Shown here: piece by piece, positions 1-7,039 of the stretch
Layout: each line of letters opens with the position of its first letter
How positions within the stretch are numbered: position 1 is the stretch's first letter
Source: DASQFQ01 sp038327685
Lineage (GTDB): Bacteria > Actinomycetota > Thermoleophilia > Solirubrobacterales > Solirubrobacteraceae
Assembly: GCA_038327685.1 (NCBI GenBank)
Contig: JBBQLH010000079.1
Coordinates: 1 to 19,497 of the forward strand
Length of the DNA stretch: 19,497 nucleotides
Direction of reading: 5' to 3'
The notes under the pieces: generated by a model
The model's database searches: none
Seen by the model: only the letters and a program-made list of their open reading frames with translations
What the model was told of the DNA's origin: nothing
Program-made: the position numbers and the translations under genes

Positions 1-1826
1 CGCGAGTGCTCGAGGAAGCGCCCGACGATCGAGACGACGCGGATGTTCTCCGACACGCCGGGCACACCGGGGCGCAGGCAGCAGATGCCGCGCAGGTTGA
101 GGTCGACCGGCACGCCCGCCTGCGACGCCTCATACAGCGCGCGGATGCAGCGGCGGTCCACCAGCGAGTTCATCTTCATCACGATGCGCGCGTGCTTGCC
201 CTCGCGGTGCGCCTCGATCGTGCGCTCGATCTCGGCGAGGATGCCGTCGCGCAGGTGCGCCGGGGCGATCAGCACCTGGCGGTAGCGGCGCGGGCGGCCG
301 AAGCCCGTGAGGAAGTTGAACATGTCGGCGACGTCGGCACCGATGCGCTCGTCGCAGGTCAGCAGCCCGAAGTCGGTGTAGAGGCGCGCCGTCTTCGGGT
401 GGTAGTTGCCCGTCCCCACGTGGACGTAGTTGCGCACGCCGTCGCCCTCGCGGCGGATGATGAGGATGCACTTGGCATGGGTCTTGAGCGACGGCAGGCC
501 GTAGACCACGTGCACGCCGGCCTCCTCCAGCGCCCTCGCCCACGTGATGTTGGCGCGCTCGTCGAAGCGGGCCTTGAGCTCCACCAGGCAGACCGCCTGC
601 TTGCCGCGCTCGGCCGCCCGGATCAGCGCCGGGACGAGCGGTGAGTCGTCGCTCGTCCGGTACACCGTCTGCTTGATCGCGAGCACCTCGGGATCGTTGA
701 CCGCCTCCTCGACGAGGCGCTCGACCGAGGTCGAGAACGAGTCGTAGGGGTGGTGGACGAGGATGTCGCCCTCGCGCATCGCCGCCATCACGTCGGGCTG
801 CTCGGACTCGTTGGCCTGCAGCCGCGGCTGGGTCACGGGCGTCCACGACGGGTCCCGGAGCTCCGGGAAGCCCGGCGTCTTGACGACGTCCCAGAGATCG
901 TTGAGGTCGAGCAGCCCGTCGATCTCGAACACGTCGTCGGCGTCGGCCTCGAGCGCGCGCTCGATCTGCTCGCGCATGTCGCGGCTCATCCCCGCCTCGA
1001 CCTCGACGCGGACGACCTCGCCGAAGCGGCGACGGCGCAGCTCGTCCTCGACGGCCTGCAGGAGGTCGTCGGCCTCGTCGGAGACGGTGAAGTCGGCGTC
1101 GCGGGTGACGCGGAAGACGGCCGTGTCGACGATCTCCATGCCCGGGAAGAGCTGGTCGAGGTGCTTGGCGATCAGGTCCTCGAGCGGGACGAACGTCCGG
1201 CCGTCCGCGAGCGGCATGAAGCGCGGGAGCATCTCGGTCGGCACCTTGACGCGCGCGAAGACCTGGGCGCGGGTCTGCGGGTCGTGCACGACGACGCCGA
1301 GCGACAGCGAGAGGTTCGAGATGTAGGGGAACGGGCGCCCGAGGCCGACGGCGAGCGGCGTCAGGACGGGGAAGATCTGGCGCCGGAAGCGCTCGTCGAG
1401 CAGCTCGCGCTCGTGCTCGGACACGTCGTCGGGCCCGACGATCCGGATGCCGTGCTCCTCGAGCGCCGGCCGCAGGTCGTTCTGGAGGCAGTGGGCCTGG
1501 CGCGCGCTGCTTTCGCGGACGACCTGGCGGATCGCGTCGAGCGTCTGGCGCGGCGTGCGCCCGTCCTGTAGCGGCGTCTCGATGCCCGCGTCGACCTGGT
1601 CGTGCAGGCCTGCGACCCGCACCATGAAGAACTCATCGAGGTTGTTCGACGTGATCGCGCAGAACTTCAGGCGCTCGAGCAGTGGGACGTCGTGGTCCTC
1701 GGAGAGCTCGAGCACGCGCTGGTTGAACTCCAGCCATGACAGCTCGCGGTTGAAGTACAGCTCGGGATCGGCGAGGTCGATGGCCTCGTCGGATGGGTCC
1801 GCCGGGGGCTGTTCGAGGGTGCTCAC
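1..1826 (-). CDS. ppk1: Polyphosphate kinase 1 (C-terminus cut by window edge)
   Basis: This enzyme reversibly transfers the ATP gamma-phosphate onto polyphosphate. About 608 residues are visible; the family is usually near 700, so roughly the last 80-100 lie outside the window. The N-terminus contains YFNRELSWLEFNQRV, the classic PPK1 opening, followed by LKFCAITSNNLDEFFMVRV. The two PLD-like catalytic histidines are both visible: H450 in LKTHAKCILI and H607 in GRFLEHS at the very edge. NYVHVGTGNYHPKTARLYTD is also diagnostic. The start is GTG at 1826, because an in-frame TAG lies only five codons upstream; that TAG is the stop of the preceding ppx/gppA gene. The 12-nt gap implies co-transcription with that gene. 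I see no frameshift. Confidence in the family is very high. Confidence 0.97.
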   Translation of the reverse strand, partial: MSTLEQPPADPSDEAIDLADPELYFNRELSWLEFNQRVLELSEDHDVPLLERLKFCAITSNNLDEFFMVRVAGLHDQVDAGIETPLQDGRTPRQTLDAIRQVVRESSARQAHCLQNDLRPALEEHGIRIVGPDDVSEHERELLDERFRRQIFPVLTPLAVGLGRPFPYISNLSLSLGVVVHDPQTRAQVFARVKVPTEMLPRFMPLADGRTFVPLEDLIAKHLDQLFPGMEIVDTAVFRVTRDADFTVSDEADDLLQAVEDELRRRRFGEVVRVEVEAGMSRDMREQIERALEADADDVFEIDGLLDLNDLWDVVKTPGFPELRDPSWTPVTQPRLQANESEQPDVMAAMREGDILVHHPYDSFSTSVERLVEEAVNDPEVLAIKQTVYRTSDDSPLVPALIRAAERGKQAVCLVELKARFDERANITWARALEEAGVHVVYGLPSLKTHAKCILIIRREGDGVRNYVHVGTGNYHPKTARLYTDFGLLTCDERIGADVADMFNFLTGFGRPRRYRQVLIAPAHLRDGILAEIERTIEAHREGKHARIVMKMNSLVDRRCIRALYEASQAGVPVDLNLRGICCLRPGVPGVSENIRVVSIVGRFLEHS

Positions 1827-1838
1827 GGGCTGCCGATG

Positions 1839-2711
1839 CTATCGCCGCGCCGCAAGCTCGAGCAGGATGCCTTCTCGCAAACCGCCGCGGCCGATCTGCA
1901 GGGGGCGGCCGAGCGCGTGCGACGCCGCGTCGAGCACGGTCAGCCCCGCGGGCATCAGGAGCACCCGCTCGCGGTCGATCGCGAAGGCGCGAGCGACCCC
2001 GTCGCCGGCGTCGCCCGAGAGCACCCGCATCGCGCGCTGGAGCGACTCCGGGTCGAGCACGGCGCCCACGAGCCGCCGCAGCGACGCCGCGCTGCCGCCG
2101 ACCGCGACGGCGGCGTCGACCACGGGCAGCTCGAGCCCCTCGAACACGCCGTGGGCGTGCTCGCGCATCGCATGCAGCTCGGCCGCCGAGGGCGGGTCCG
2201 AGCGCAGGTAGGCGTCCGTGAGCAGGCCCGAGCCGACGCGGAAGGACTCTGACCACGTGGCGCCCTCCGCCACGGTGCCGACCGCGAGCTCGGTCGAGCC
2301 GCCGCCGACGTCGACGACGCCGACGCTGCCGTCGAGCGGCACGCCGAGCGTGCGCGTGGCGCCGAGGAAGGCCAGCCGCGCCTCCTCCCCGCCGTCGAGG
2401 ATCTCGACGTCGACGCCACCGTCGTCGCGCATCGCGGCGGCGAACTCGTCCTGATTGGCAGCGGCGCGGATCGCCGCCGTCGCCACGACGCGCATCGCGT
2501 CCGCGCCGAGCTGCTCGATCAGCCGGCGCTGCTCGGCCACCACGCGGGCGACCTCCTCGATCTTCTCGCGCGGGATCTCCCCGCCCTTGAGGCCCTTGCC
2601 GAGGCGGGTGAACGCACGCCGCTGAAGCACCTCGCGCAGGCGGCCGTCCTCGACGTCGGCGACCAGCACGCGCGTCGTGTTGGAGCCGATGTCGATGCAG
2701 GCGCAGAGCAT
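1839..2711 (-). CDS. Ppx/GppA family exopolyphosphatase / pppGpp phosphatase
   Basis: This is a 290-residue protein of the ASKHA-fold Ppx/GppA family, which cleaves terminal phosphate from polyphosphate and/or pppGpp in the cytoplasm. Visible motifs are DIGSNT (7-12, phosphate loop 1), VVATAAIR (75-82), ILDGGEEARLAF (104-115, containing the expected catalytic glutamate), DVGGGSTEL (134-142) and GRGGLREGILLEL near the C-terminus. It is the short single-module type common in actinobacteria and lacks the C-terminal HD-like domain of the long E. coli proteins. The start is ATG at 2711. It is first in a two-gene operon with ppk1, which favours a polyphosphate role. Whether it prefers polyphosphate or pppGpp cannot be read from sequence, so no symbol is given. 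Confidence 0.93.
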   Translation of the reverse strand: MLCACIDIGSNTTRVLVADVEDGRLREVLQRRAFTRLGKGLKGGEIPREKIEEVARVVAEQRRLIEQLGADAMRVVATAAIRAAANQDEFAAAMRDDGGVDVEILDGGEEARLAFLGATRTLGVPLDGSVGVVDVGGGSTELAVGTVAEGATWSESFRVGSGLLTDAYLRSDPPSAAELHAMREHAHGVFEGLELPVVDAAVAVGGSAASLRRLVGAVLDPESLQRAMRVLSGDAGDGVARAFAIDRERVLLMPAGLTVLDAASHALGRPLQIGRGGLREGILLELAARR

Positions 2712-2730
2712 TCGCTGCGCGAGAGGTTGC

Positions 2731-2736
2731 CATGAT
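2731..2736 (+). promoter_or_regulatory. Possible -10 box of a leaderless ABC-operon transcript
   Basis: CATGAT lies 6 nt before the GTG at 2743, the spacing expected if transcription starts at or next to the start codon. The match to TATAAT is 4/6 and no convincing -35 is seen. The 31-bp gap to the divergent ppx/gppA start leaves little room for other signals. Weak call. Confidence 0.25.
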
Positions 2737-2742
2737 GGACGC

Positions 2743-3594
2743 GTGACCGCGATCGAGGTACGGGGCCTGCAGAAGACCTACGGCGAACGCGAGGCCGTCC
2801 GCGGCATCGACTTCGACGTTCGCCGCGGCGAGGTCTTCGGGCTGCTCGGCCCCAACGGCGCGGGCAAGACCACCACGGTGGAGATCCTCGAGGGCTACCG
2901 CGCCCGCAGCGGCGGCCACGTCGCCGTGCTCGGCCACGACCCGGCGCACCGCGACCCAGATCTGCGGGCGCGCGTCGGCATCGTGCTCCAGAGCTCGGGC
3001 ATCTACCAGTACCTGACGGTGCGCGAGTCGGTCGCGCACTGGGCCGGCTTCTACCCCGCGCCGCGCGAGGTCGACGAGGTGATCGGGATCGTGGGGCTCG
3101 AAGACGCGGGCGAGCAGCGCGCCAACAAGCTCTCCGGCGGCCAGAAACGCCGGCTCGACCTCGCGCTCGCGCTCATCGGCGACCCTGAGCTCGTGTTCCT
3201 CGACGAGCCCACCACCGGCTTCGACCCGGCGGCGCGCCGGGCCGCCTGGGACACCATCCGCTCGCTGCGCGACCTCGGCAAGACGGTGCTGCTGACTACC
3301 CACTACCTCGACGAGGCGCAGGCGCTCGCCGACCGCGTCGCGATCATCAAGGACGGGCGCATCCTCGCCGAGGGGCCGCCGGCCGCGCTCGGCGCGGGCT
3401 CCGGGCGCTCCCTGATCTCCTACCGCACGGGCGACGGCCCGCCGCGAACGCACGAGACCGACGATCCGACCGCGCTCCTGCACGAGCTGACGGCGGCGGC
3501 GCTCGCGCGCGGCGAGCGCCTCGAGGATCTGAGCGTCGCCCGCCCGAGCCTCGAAGAGGTCTACCTGGAGCTCACTGCGGAGGCCTCTGAATGA
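2743..3594 (+). CDS. ABC-2 type exporter, ATP-binding subunit
   Basis: This 283-residue cytoplasmic ATPase should power the permease encoded next to it. Motifs are all intact: Walker A GPNGAGKT (36-43), Q-loop Q83, signature LSGGQ (130-134), Walker B LVFLDEP (150-156) and H-loop H187. The YQYLTVRESVAHWAGFY segment after the Q-loop is typical of the DrrA/CcmA-like multidrug and polyketide exporter ATPases. I chose GTG at 2743 because the protein then begins VTAIEVRGLQKTYG, where the ABC fold starts; a longer in-frame version would run into the divergent ppx/gppA gene. Its TGA overlaps the permease ATG as ATGA, indicating translational coupling. The substrate cannot be inferred. Confidence 0.95.
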   Translation: MTAIEVRGLQKTYGEREAVRGIDFDVRRGEVFGLLGPNGAGKTTTVEILEGYRARSGGHVAVLGHDPAHRDPDLRARVGIVLQSSGIYQYLTVRESVAHWAGFYPAPREVDEVIGIVGLEDAGEQRANKLSGGQKRRLDLALALIGDPELVFLDEPTTGFDPAARRAAWDTIRSLRDLGKTVLLTTHYLDEAQALADRVAIIKDGRILAEGPPAALGAGSGRSLISYRTGDGPPRTHETDDPTALLHELTAAALARGERLEDLSVARPSLEEVYLELTAEASE

Positions 3595-4403
3595 CCGAGC
3601 ACGCGATCGACCGTGGCCGCGCGGGTCGCGCCGCCATCGACGGGCGCGCGGCGGCCCGCCGCTGGAGCGGTCTCGCCTGGCGCCAGTACCGGCTCGAGCG
3701 CAAGATGTTCTGGCGCAACCCGAGCGCGGCGTTCTTCAACTTCCTGCTGCCGCTCCTGTTCCTCGGCTTCTTCGGCGCGCTGCTGCACAACCGCCTCCGC
3801 GACCTGCAGGTGATCGTCCCGGGGATCGCCGGGATGTCGGTGATGTCGACCACCTTCAACGCGCTCGCCTTCAACATCACCGCATTGCGAGAGCTCGGGA
3901 TCCTCAAGCGCATCCGCGGCACGCCGCTGCCGACGTCGGCCTACCTGGCCGGCATCGCCGGCAACGCGGTGACCAACACGGTCCTGCAGATCACGATCAT
4001 CTCGGTCGCCGGCCACGTCGTGTTCGGGCTCGACTGGCCGAATCAGCTGCTGTCGCTCGCGTTCTTCGTCGCCCTCGGCGTCGTGTGCTTCGCGTCGCTC
4101 GGCGTCGCGCTGTCGCACGCGATCCCGAACTTCGACGCCGCGCCCGCCTACGTCAACGCCGCGTTCCTGCCGCTGATCTTCATCTCCGGCGTCTTCTACG
4201 ACTCCGCGGACGCCCCGCGCGTGATCAAGGACGCCGCCGAGGCCCTGCCGCTCAAGCACCTCATCGACGGCCTCTCCGGGGCGATGGTTCACGGAGAGGG
4301 CGTCGGCCAGCACCTCGTGGCCGCGCTGGTGCTGGCGATCTGGGGCGCCGCCGGGCTGATCCTCGCCGTCCGCGGCTTCTCCTGGGAATCCAGGAACGAC
4401 TAA
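3591..4403 (+). CDS. ABC-2 type exporter, permease subunit
   Basis: This 270-residue integral membrane protein is the partner of the preceding ATPase. After a basic, cytoplasmic N-terminus of about 45 residues there are roughly six hydrophobic segments: near 47-65, 72-93, 118-138, 150-174, 190-202 and 240-260. The amphipathic stretch ELGILKRIRGTPLPTSAYLAG (101-121) and FISGVFYD (197-204) followed by LPLKHLIDGL are hallmarks of the ABC-2 (DrrB-like) family. The ATG at 3591 overlaps the ATPase stop. The last nine codons and the TAA lie inside a short tandem duplication (4377-4440), so the present C-terminus may have been altered by it. Substrate unknown; a drug, lipid or polyketide is usual for the family. 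Confidence 0.93.
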   Translation: MTEHAIDRGRAGRAAIDGRAAARRWSGLAWRQYRLERKMFWRNPSAAFFNFLLPLLFLGFFGALLHNRLRDLQVIVPGIAGMSVMSTTFNALAFNITALRELGILKRIRGTPLPTSAYLAGIAGNAVTNTVLQITIISVAGHVVFGLDWPNQLLSLAFFVALGVVCFASLGVALSHAIPNFDAAPAYVNAAFLPLIFISGVFYDSADAPRVIKDAAEALPLKHLIDGLSGAMVHGEGVGQHLVAALVLAIWGAAGLILAVRGFSWESRND

Positions 4404-4440
4404 CCGGCCCTTCTCCTGGGAATCCAGGACTAACCGGCCC
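4377..4440 (+). repeat. Tandem duplication over the permease stop codon, with twin hairpins
   Basis: Two adjacent copies, 4377-4410 (34 nt) and 4411-4440 (30 nt), are identical apart from four extra bases in the first copy. Each contains the dyad TCCTGG-GAAT-CCAGGA (4380-4395 and 4414-4429), able to form a 6-bp stem with a 4-nt loop, and each ends ACTAACCGGCCC, including a TAA. The repeat lies between convergent genes whose stop codons are only 38 nt apart. It could serve as a shared terminator, but no T-tract follows. Confidence 0.85.
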
Positions 4441-4441
4441 G

Positions 4442-5050
4442 TTAGCCGATCTCGGCGACCCAGTAGACGCGGCCGCCGCCGCAGCCCGGCCCGCGCTTGA
4501 AGCCGATGCCGATGGAGTGGCCGCGACCGAGCATGATCGCGCGGTGCGGCGGGCTGGCCATCCAGGCGCGGATCGTGGCCGCCGGGGTCGAGAGTGAGCC
4601 GCAGCCCCACGCGATGGCCTCCCCCACGCCGCCGCGCCAGCCGGCGGCGCGGGCGCGCCGCAGCGGGCTGGCCCCGCTGGGCGAGACGTGGCCGAAGTAG
4701 TTGCGGCGGGCCATGTCGGCGGCGTGGCGCCCGGCGGCGCTGGCGAGCCGCCGATCCGCGCCGAGCCCGCGGCGGCCGTTGCGCGCGCGCTGGCGATTGA
4801 TCAGGCACAGGACCGAGCGCCGCATCGCGGCGCGCGAGGCGTGCGCGGCCGTGCCGCTGCAGCCGGCCGTCGTGATGTGGGCGGGCGGGGCGAGCACCGG
4901 AGCGCTGCCGACCGGCAGCAGCGACGCGACGGGCGCCGGGATGAGCGGTACATCAGCCGCCAGGGCGGCTGGGGCGAACAGGATGATCCAACTGGCGACG
5001 CACGTCACCGAGCCTGCGGCGAGACGCCGCTTCCGAGCGCGAGAAAGCAA
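4442..5050 (-). CDS. Secreted CAP/SCP (YkwD-like) domain protein
   Basis: This 202-residue exported protein has an Arg/Lys-rich n-region (RARKRR), a hydrophobic core (residues 13-29) and a likely cleavage site after AALAA near 32. The CAP domain occupies about 75-202. Visible motifs are HAADMARRNYFGHVSPSG, GEAIAWG (143-149) and WMASPPHRAIML (163-174); H109/H121, E144 and H169 match the usual CAP cavity residues. C64 and C82 resemble the cysteine pair common in bacterial YkwD-like proteins. The start is TTG at 5050, supported by the strong Shine-Dalgarno GGGAGGGG just upstream and by the signal peptide it creates. The biochemical function of bacterial CAP proteins is poorly defined. The gene is monocistronic and convergent with the ABC operon. 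Confidence 0.9.
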   Translation of the reverse strand: MLSRARKRRLAAGSVTCVASWIILFAPAALAADVPLIPAPVASLLPVGSAPVLAPPAHITTAGCSGTAAHASRAAMRRSVLCLINRQRARNGRRGLGADRRLASAAGRHAADMARRNYFGHVSPSGASPLRRARAAGWRGGVGEAIAWGCGSLSTPAATIRAWMASPPHRAIMLGRGHSIGIGFKRGPGCGGGRVYWVAEIG

Positions 5051-5185
5051 CAGGTCCCCTCCCTTGGGTCTGTCTCCGTGATCCAGCGCCGGCGAAGTGC
5101 CCTTCCCCTACCCCGTCGGCGCCGTTTCTCTTTCTGACGAGCCGGTGCCTACCCCGACCCGGCAGGTTTTGCGCACCTTTATTTA
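5051..5185 (-). other. G-rich 5' leader of the CAP gene (possible structured RNA)
   Basis: Read on the minus strand, an AT-rich box (CCTAAATAAAGG, near 5176-5187) that could hold a promoter is followed by a leader of about 120 nt. CGGGGTAGG occurs twice, in the minus-strand context GTCGGGGTAGGC and GACGGGGTAGGGG. GGCGCCG can pair with a later CGGCGCT, enclosing a loop with three G-runs. The leader ends in the GGGAGGGG ribosome-binding site. It does not match any riboswitch consensus I can recall. Promoter and structure are inferences. Confidence 0.3.
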
Positions 5186-5208
5186 GGGCACGCGTTCAGC
5201 CCATTCCG

Positions 5209-5600
5209 GTGATCGCCGTCCTCTACGACGTGCACGGCGACCTCGCGGCGCTCGACGCAGTGCTCGAGGACCCGCGCGGCACCGGCGCGGAGCAGTGGAT
5301 CCTCGGCGGTGACTACGCGCTGTTCGGCGGCTGGCCGGCCGAGGCTGTGGCGCGGCTGCGCGAGCTCGAGGCCGCCGTCTGGGTGCGCGGCGACGTCGAC
5401 CGCTGGGCGGGCGCTCGGTGGGCGTGCCGCTCGACGGCGACCCGCGCGCGACCTACGCGCTGATCGCCCCCGACCGCACGCTCGAGCTGCGCCGCGTCGC
5501 CTACGACACGGCCGCCGCGATCGCGCGGCTGCGCGAGGAGTTCGGGGAGCGCGACTGGGTCGAGATGATCAGCGGCCGGCTCGAGCGCGCACGGCCGTAG
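5209..5600 (+). pseudogene. Metallophosphoesterase remnant with internal deletion and frameshift
   Basis: The first part (GTG at 5209, about 66 codons) is a calcineurin-like phosphoesterase N-terminus: YDVHGD (DxH motif), ILGGDYALFG (GD motif) and VRGDVDRW, where GNxDR is expected. The open frame then continues out of register. A second frame from about 5408 reads SVGVPLDGDPRATYALIAPD and on to LRRVAYDTAAAIARL, which is the normal C-terminal part of the same family (GSVGMP..GDPRA.YAL). The central ~100 residues, including the GH and GHTH metal motifs, are missing, and the two pieces differ by two bases in register near 5404-5415. The product would be inactive. The last 32 nt overlap the 3' end of the convergent MarR gene. 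Confidence 0.8.
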
Positions 5601-6105
5601 TCACCGGGCAGGTCCCGCGCTCGTGGCCGCAGGCCACGCTGTCACAGAGGCGGCAGATGCGGCGGGCCGAGGCGCGGTCGCTCGTGAGGCCCGCGAGCAG
5701 CTTCTCGTTGAGCTCGGTGAGCGCGCGCCGCTCGCCGGGGTCGAGCGCGGCGAGCACCTCGGCGAGCGCCGACTCGCGCGCGGTGCGGATCTCGGCGGCG
5801 GCGCTGCAGCCCGCCGCCGTGAGGGTGACGGCGACGGAGCGGCCGTCGGCGCCGCGGCGGCGTTCCGCCAGGCCGTCGGCGGCCAGCCGGTCGACCACCC
5901 GCACGGCGCCCGAGTGGCTGAGCCCGAGCACGTGCGCGAGCGCGTCGATCGGCTCGCCGCCGAGGTAGCCCTCGAGCGCGGAGAGCGCCGCCGGCGCGGA
6001 CGGCCCGGCGGGCGAGACGGCCGCGAGCGCGCCCTCCACCCGGCCGGTCACGGCCAGCGCGAGCGTACCGAGGAGATTCGCCTGCCGCGCACTCGTATGA
6101 CTCAC
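5569..6105 (-). CDS. MarR-family regulator with C-terminal cysteine cluster
   Basis: This 178-residue protein is a predicted dimeric DNA-binding repressor. The winged helix covers about 38-105: EPIDALAHVLGLSHSGAVRV is the helix-turn-helix, and VDRLAADGLAERRRGADGRS with VAVTLTAAG form the wing. Unlike minimal MarR proteins (about 140-150 residues) it ends in RRICRLCDSVACGHERGTCP, with cysteines at 151, 154, 159 and 166 spaced C-x2-C-x4-C-x6-C and a histidine at 161. I infer a metal site or redox switch. The start is GTG at 6105, exactly 6 nt downstream of a TACAAT -10 box, so the mRNA is probably leaderless. The gene is divergent from the zinc-ribbon membrane protein, which is its most likely target along with itself. 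Confidence 0.88.
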   Translation of the reverse strand: MSHTSARQANLLGTLALAVTGRVEGALAAVSPAGPSAPAALSALEGYLGGEPIDALAHVLGLSHSGAVRVVDRLAADGLAERRRGADGRSVAVTLTAAGCSAAAEIRTARESALAEVLAALDPGERRALTELNEKLLAGLTSDRASARRICRLCDSVACGHERGTCPVTTAVRARAGR

Positions 6106-6111
6106 TCACAC

Positions 6112-6117
6112 ATTGTA
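6112..6117 (-). promoter_or_regulatory. -10 box TACAAT of the MarR gene
   Basis: On the minus strand TACAAT (5/6 to TATAAT) sits 6 nt before the GTG at 6105, placing the predicted transcription start on or next to the start codon. The box overlaps by two bases the candidate -10 of the divergent gene. The dyad-like GTAC-AATG...TCATAC around it could be a regulator site, but it is imperfect. Confidence 0.6.
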
Positions 6118-6121
6118 CCCT
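6116..6121 (+). promoter_or_regulatory. -10 box TACCCT of the zinc-ribbon membrane protein gene
   Basis: TACCCT fits TAnnnT and lies 7 nt before the GTG at 6129, which suggests a leaderless transcript. It shares two bases with the opposing MarR -10 box, so the two promoters should be mutually exclusive or be controlled by one operator. Confidence 0.45.
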
Positions 6122-6128
6122 TGGGGAC

Positions 6129-6944
6129 GTGGACCCGCGCACCAAAGCCGCCGACGACGTCCGCGAGATCTTCTCCCGCGCCCCCAAGGGGCCGCCGCCG
6201 CGGACCTGCCCGAGCTGCGGCGCCGTCCACGCCACGCTGTTGCCGGTCTGCCCCTCCTGCGACAAGCGCTACGACCGCCGCTTCCCGCACGTGTCCGATC
6301 GCCAGCGCTGGGCCCTCGGCGGCCTCGCGCTCGTCGCGGCGATCGTCGCGTCGGCGCTGATCTTCCCCGGCGTGTTCGCCGCCAAGCGCAGCAACGACGC
6401 CCGCGTCGCGCGCGATTACGCGGCGCGCGTCGCCGCCGAGCGGGCGCGGCTGACGCGCGAGCAGCGCCCCAAGCGCGGCCGCCCGAAGGGGCTGCACGCC
6501 CCGCGCGCGAGCGCCGCCCCGGCCGCGCAGCTCGCGGCGCGGCGCCGGCTCGTGGTCGCGATGGAGGGCGCGATCCTGGGCGACGCTCAGGCGCGCGTCG
6601 CCTCCGGCGAGCTCGACGGCCCGGTCAAGCGCGTGAGCTGCGGCCCGCTGATCAAGAACCCGGGCATGCACACCGAGGACGAAGATCTCTCCAAGACGCA
6701 GGGGCGCTACGACTGCGTGGCGGTCAAGCGCGAGGTCGTGAACGGCGGGAAGGTCGTCGGCCTGCTCGGCCACCCGTTCGTGGGCACCGCCGACTTCAAG
6801 CGCTTCACCTACGTCTGGTGCAAGGACAACAAGGTGCCGGGCGAGCGCGGCAAGCCGCTCGCGAAGGTGCCGATCCCCGCCGTCTGCATCGGCGCCGAAG
6901 GGCGCCCTCGCATCGGCGACGGGTATCTTTCCGCTTCGCCCTGA
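6129..6944 (+). CDS. Zinc-ribbon, single-pass membrane protein of unknown function
   Basis: I do not recognise a named family. The 271-residue protein has a cytoplasmic N-terminus with a zinc ribbon (C27, C30, C41, C44 in CPSC...CPSC), one transmembrane helix at about 61-85 (WALGGLALVAAIVASALIFP), an Arg/Ala-rich helical linker (86-140) and an outer domain of about 130 residues. That domain has four cysteines (C171, C196, C221, C233), including SCGPL, YDCVAV and YVWCKD, which could form two disulfides. The arrangement resembles zinc-ribbon membrane proteins that carry an extracytoplasmic sensory or binding domain. The start is GTG at 6129; no Shine-Dalgarno is needed if leaderless. It is divergent from and probably controlled by the adjacent MarR protein. 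Confidence 0.85.
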   Translation: MDPRTKAADDVREIFSRAPKGPPPRTCPSCGAVHATLLPVCPSCDKRYDRRFPHVSDRQRWALGGLALVAAIVASALIFPGVFAAKRSNDARVARDYAARVAAERARLTREQRPKRGRPKGLHAPRASAAPAAQLAARRRLVVAMEGAILGDAQARVASGELDGPVKRVSCGPLIKNPGMHTEDEDLSKTQGRYDCVAVKREVVNGGKVVGLLGHPFVGTADFKRFTYVWCKDNKVPGERGKPLAKVPIPAVCIGAEGRPRIGDGYLSASP

Positions 6945-6963
6945 GAACGTTTCCCCTGCGTCA

Positions 6964-6989
6964 GGTTCGTGACGCGGAGAAGGGGGTAC
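6964..6989 (+). promoter_or_regulatory. SigB/SigF-like promoter upstream of the STAS gene
   Basis: GGTT at 6964-6967 and GGGTAC at 6984-6989 are separated by 16 nt. This fits the actinobacterial general-stress sigma consensus (GNNT, 14-16 nt, GGGTAC/T). The predicted start near 6996 leaves a leader of about 44 nt. A stress-sigma promoter in front of an anti-anti-sigma gene is a familiar positive-feedback arrangement. Confidence 0.5.
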
Positions 6990-7039
6990 GCACGCCAAGG
7001 GCGGGGAACGGAGTGTGACCTGGAAAGGGAGTGGGCCGC

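Noticed and set aside
2677..2742. A longer N-terminus for the ABC ATPase from an upstream in-frame codon
   Set aside because: It would overlap the divergent ppx/gppA coding region and add 22 residues without similarity before the conserved ABC start.
3561..4808. A long minus-strand open frame opposite the ABC permease
   Set aside because: It is antisense to a clear membrane protein and runs out of frame through the CAP gene; composition is Arg/Gln-rich noise.
5051..5208. A cyclic-di-AMP (ydaO-type) riboswitch in front of the CAP gene
   Set aside because: A GGGTAGGG-like piece is present, but the obligatory GGTGAATC and CCGTCAGCTAACC-like segments are absent.
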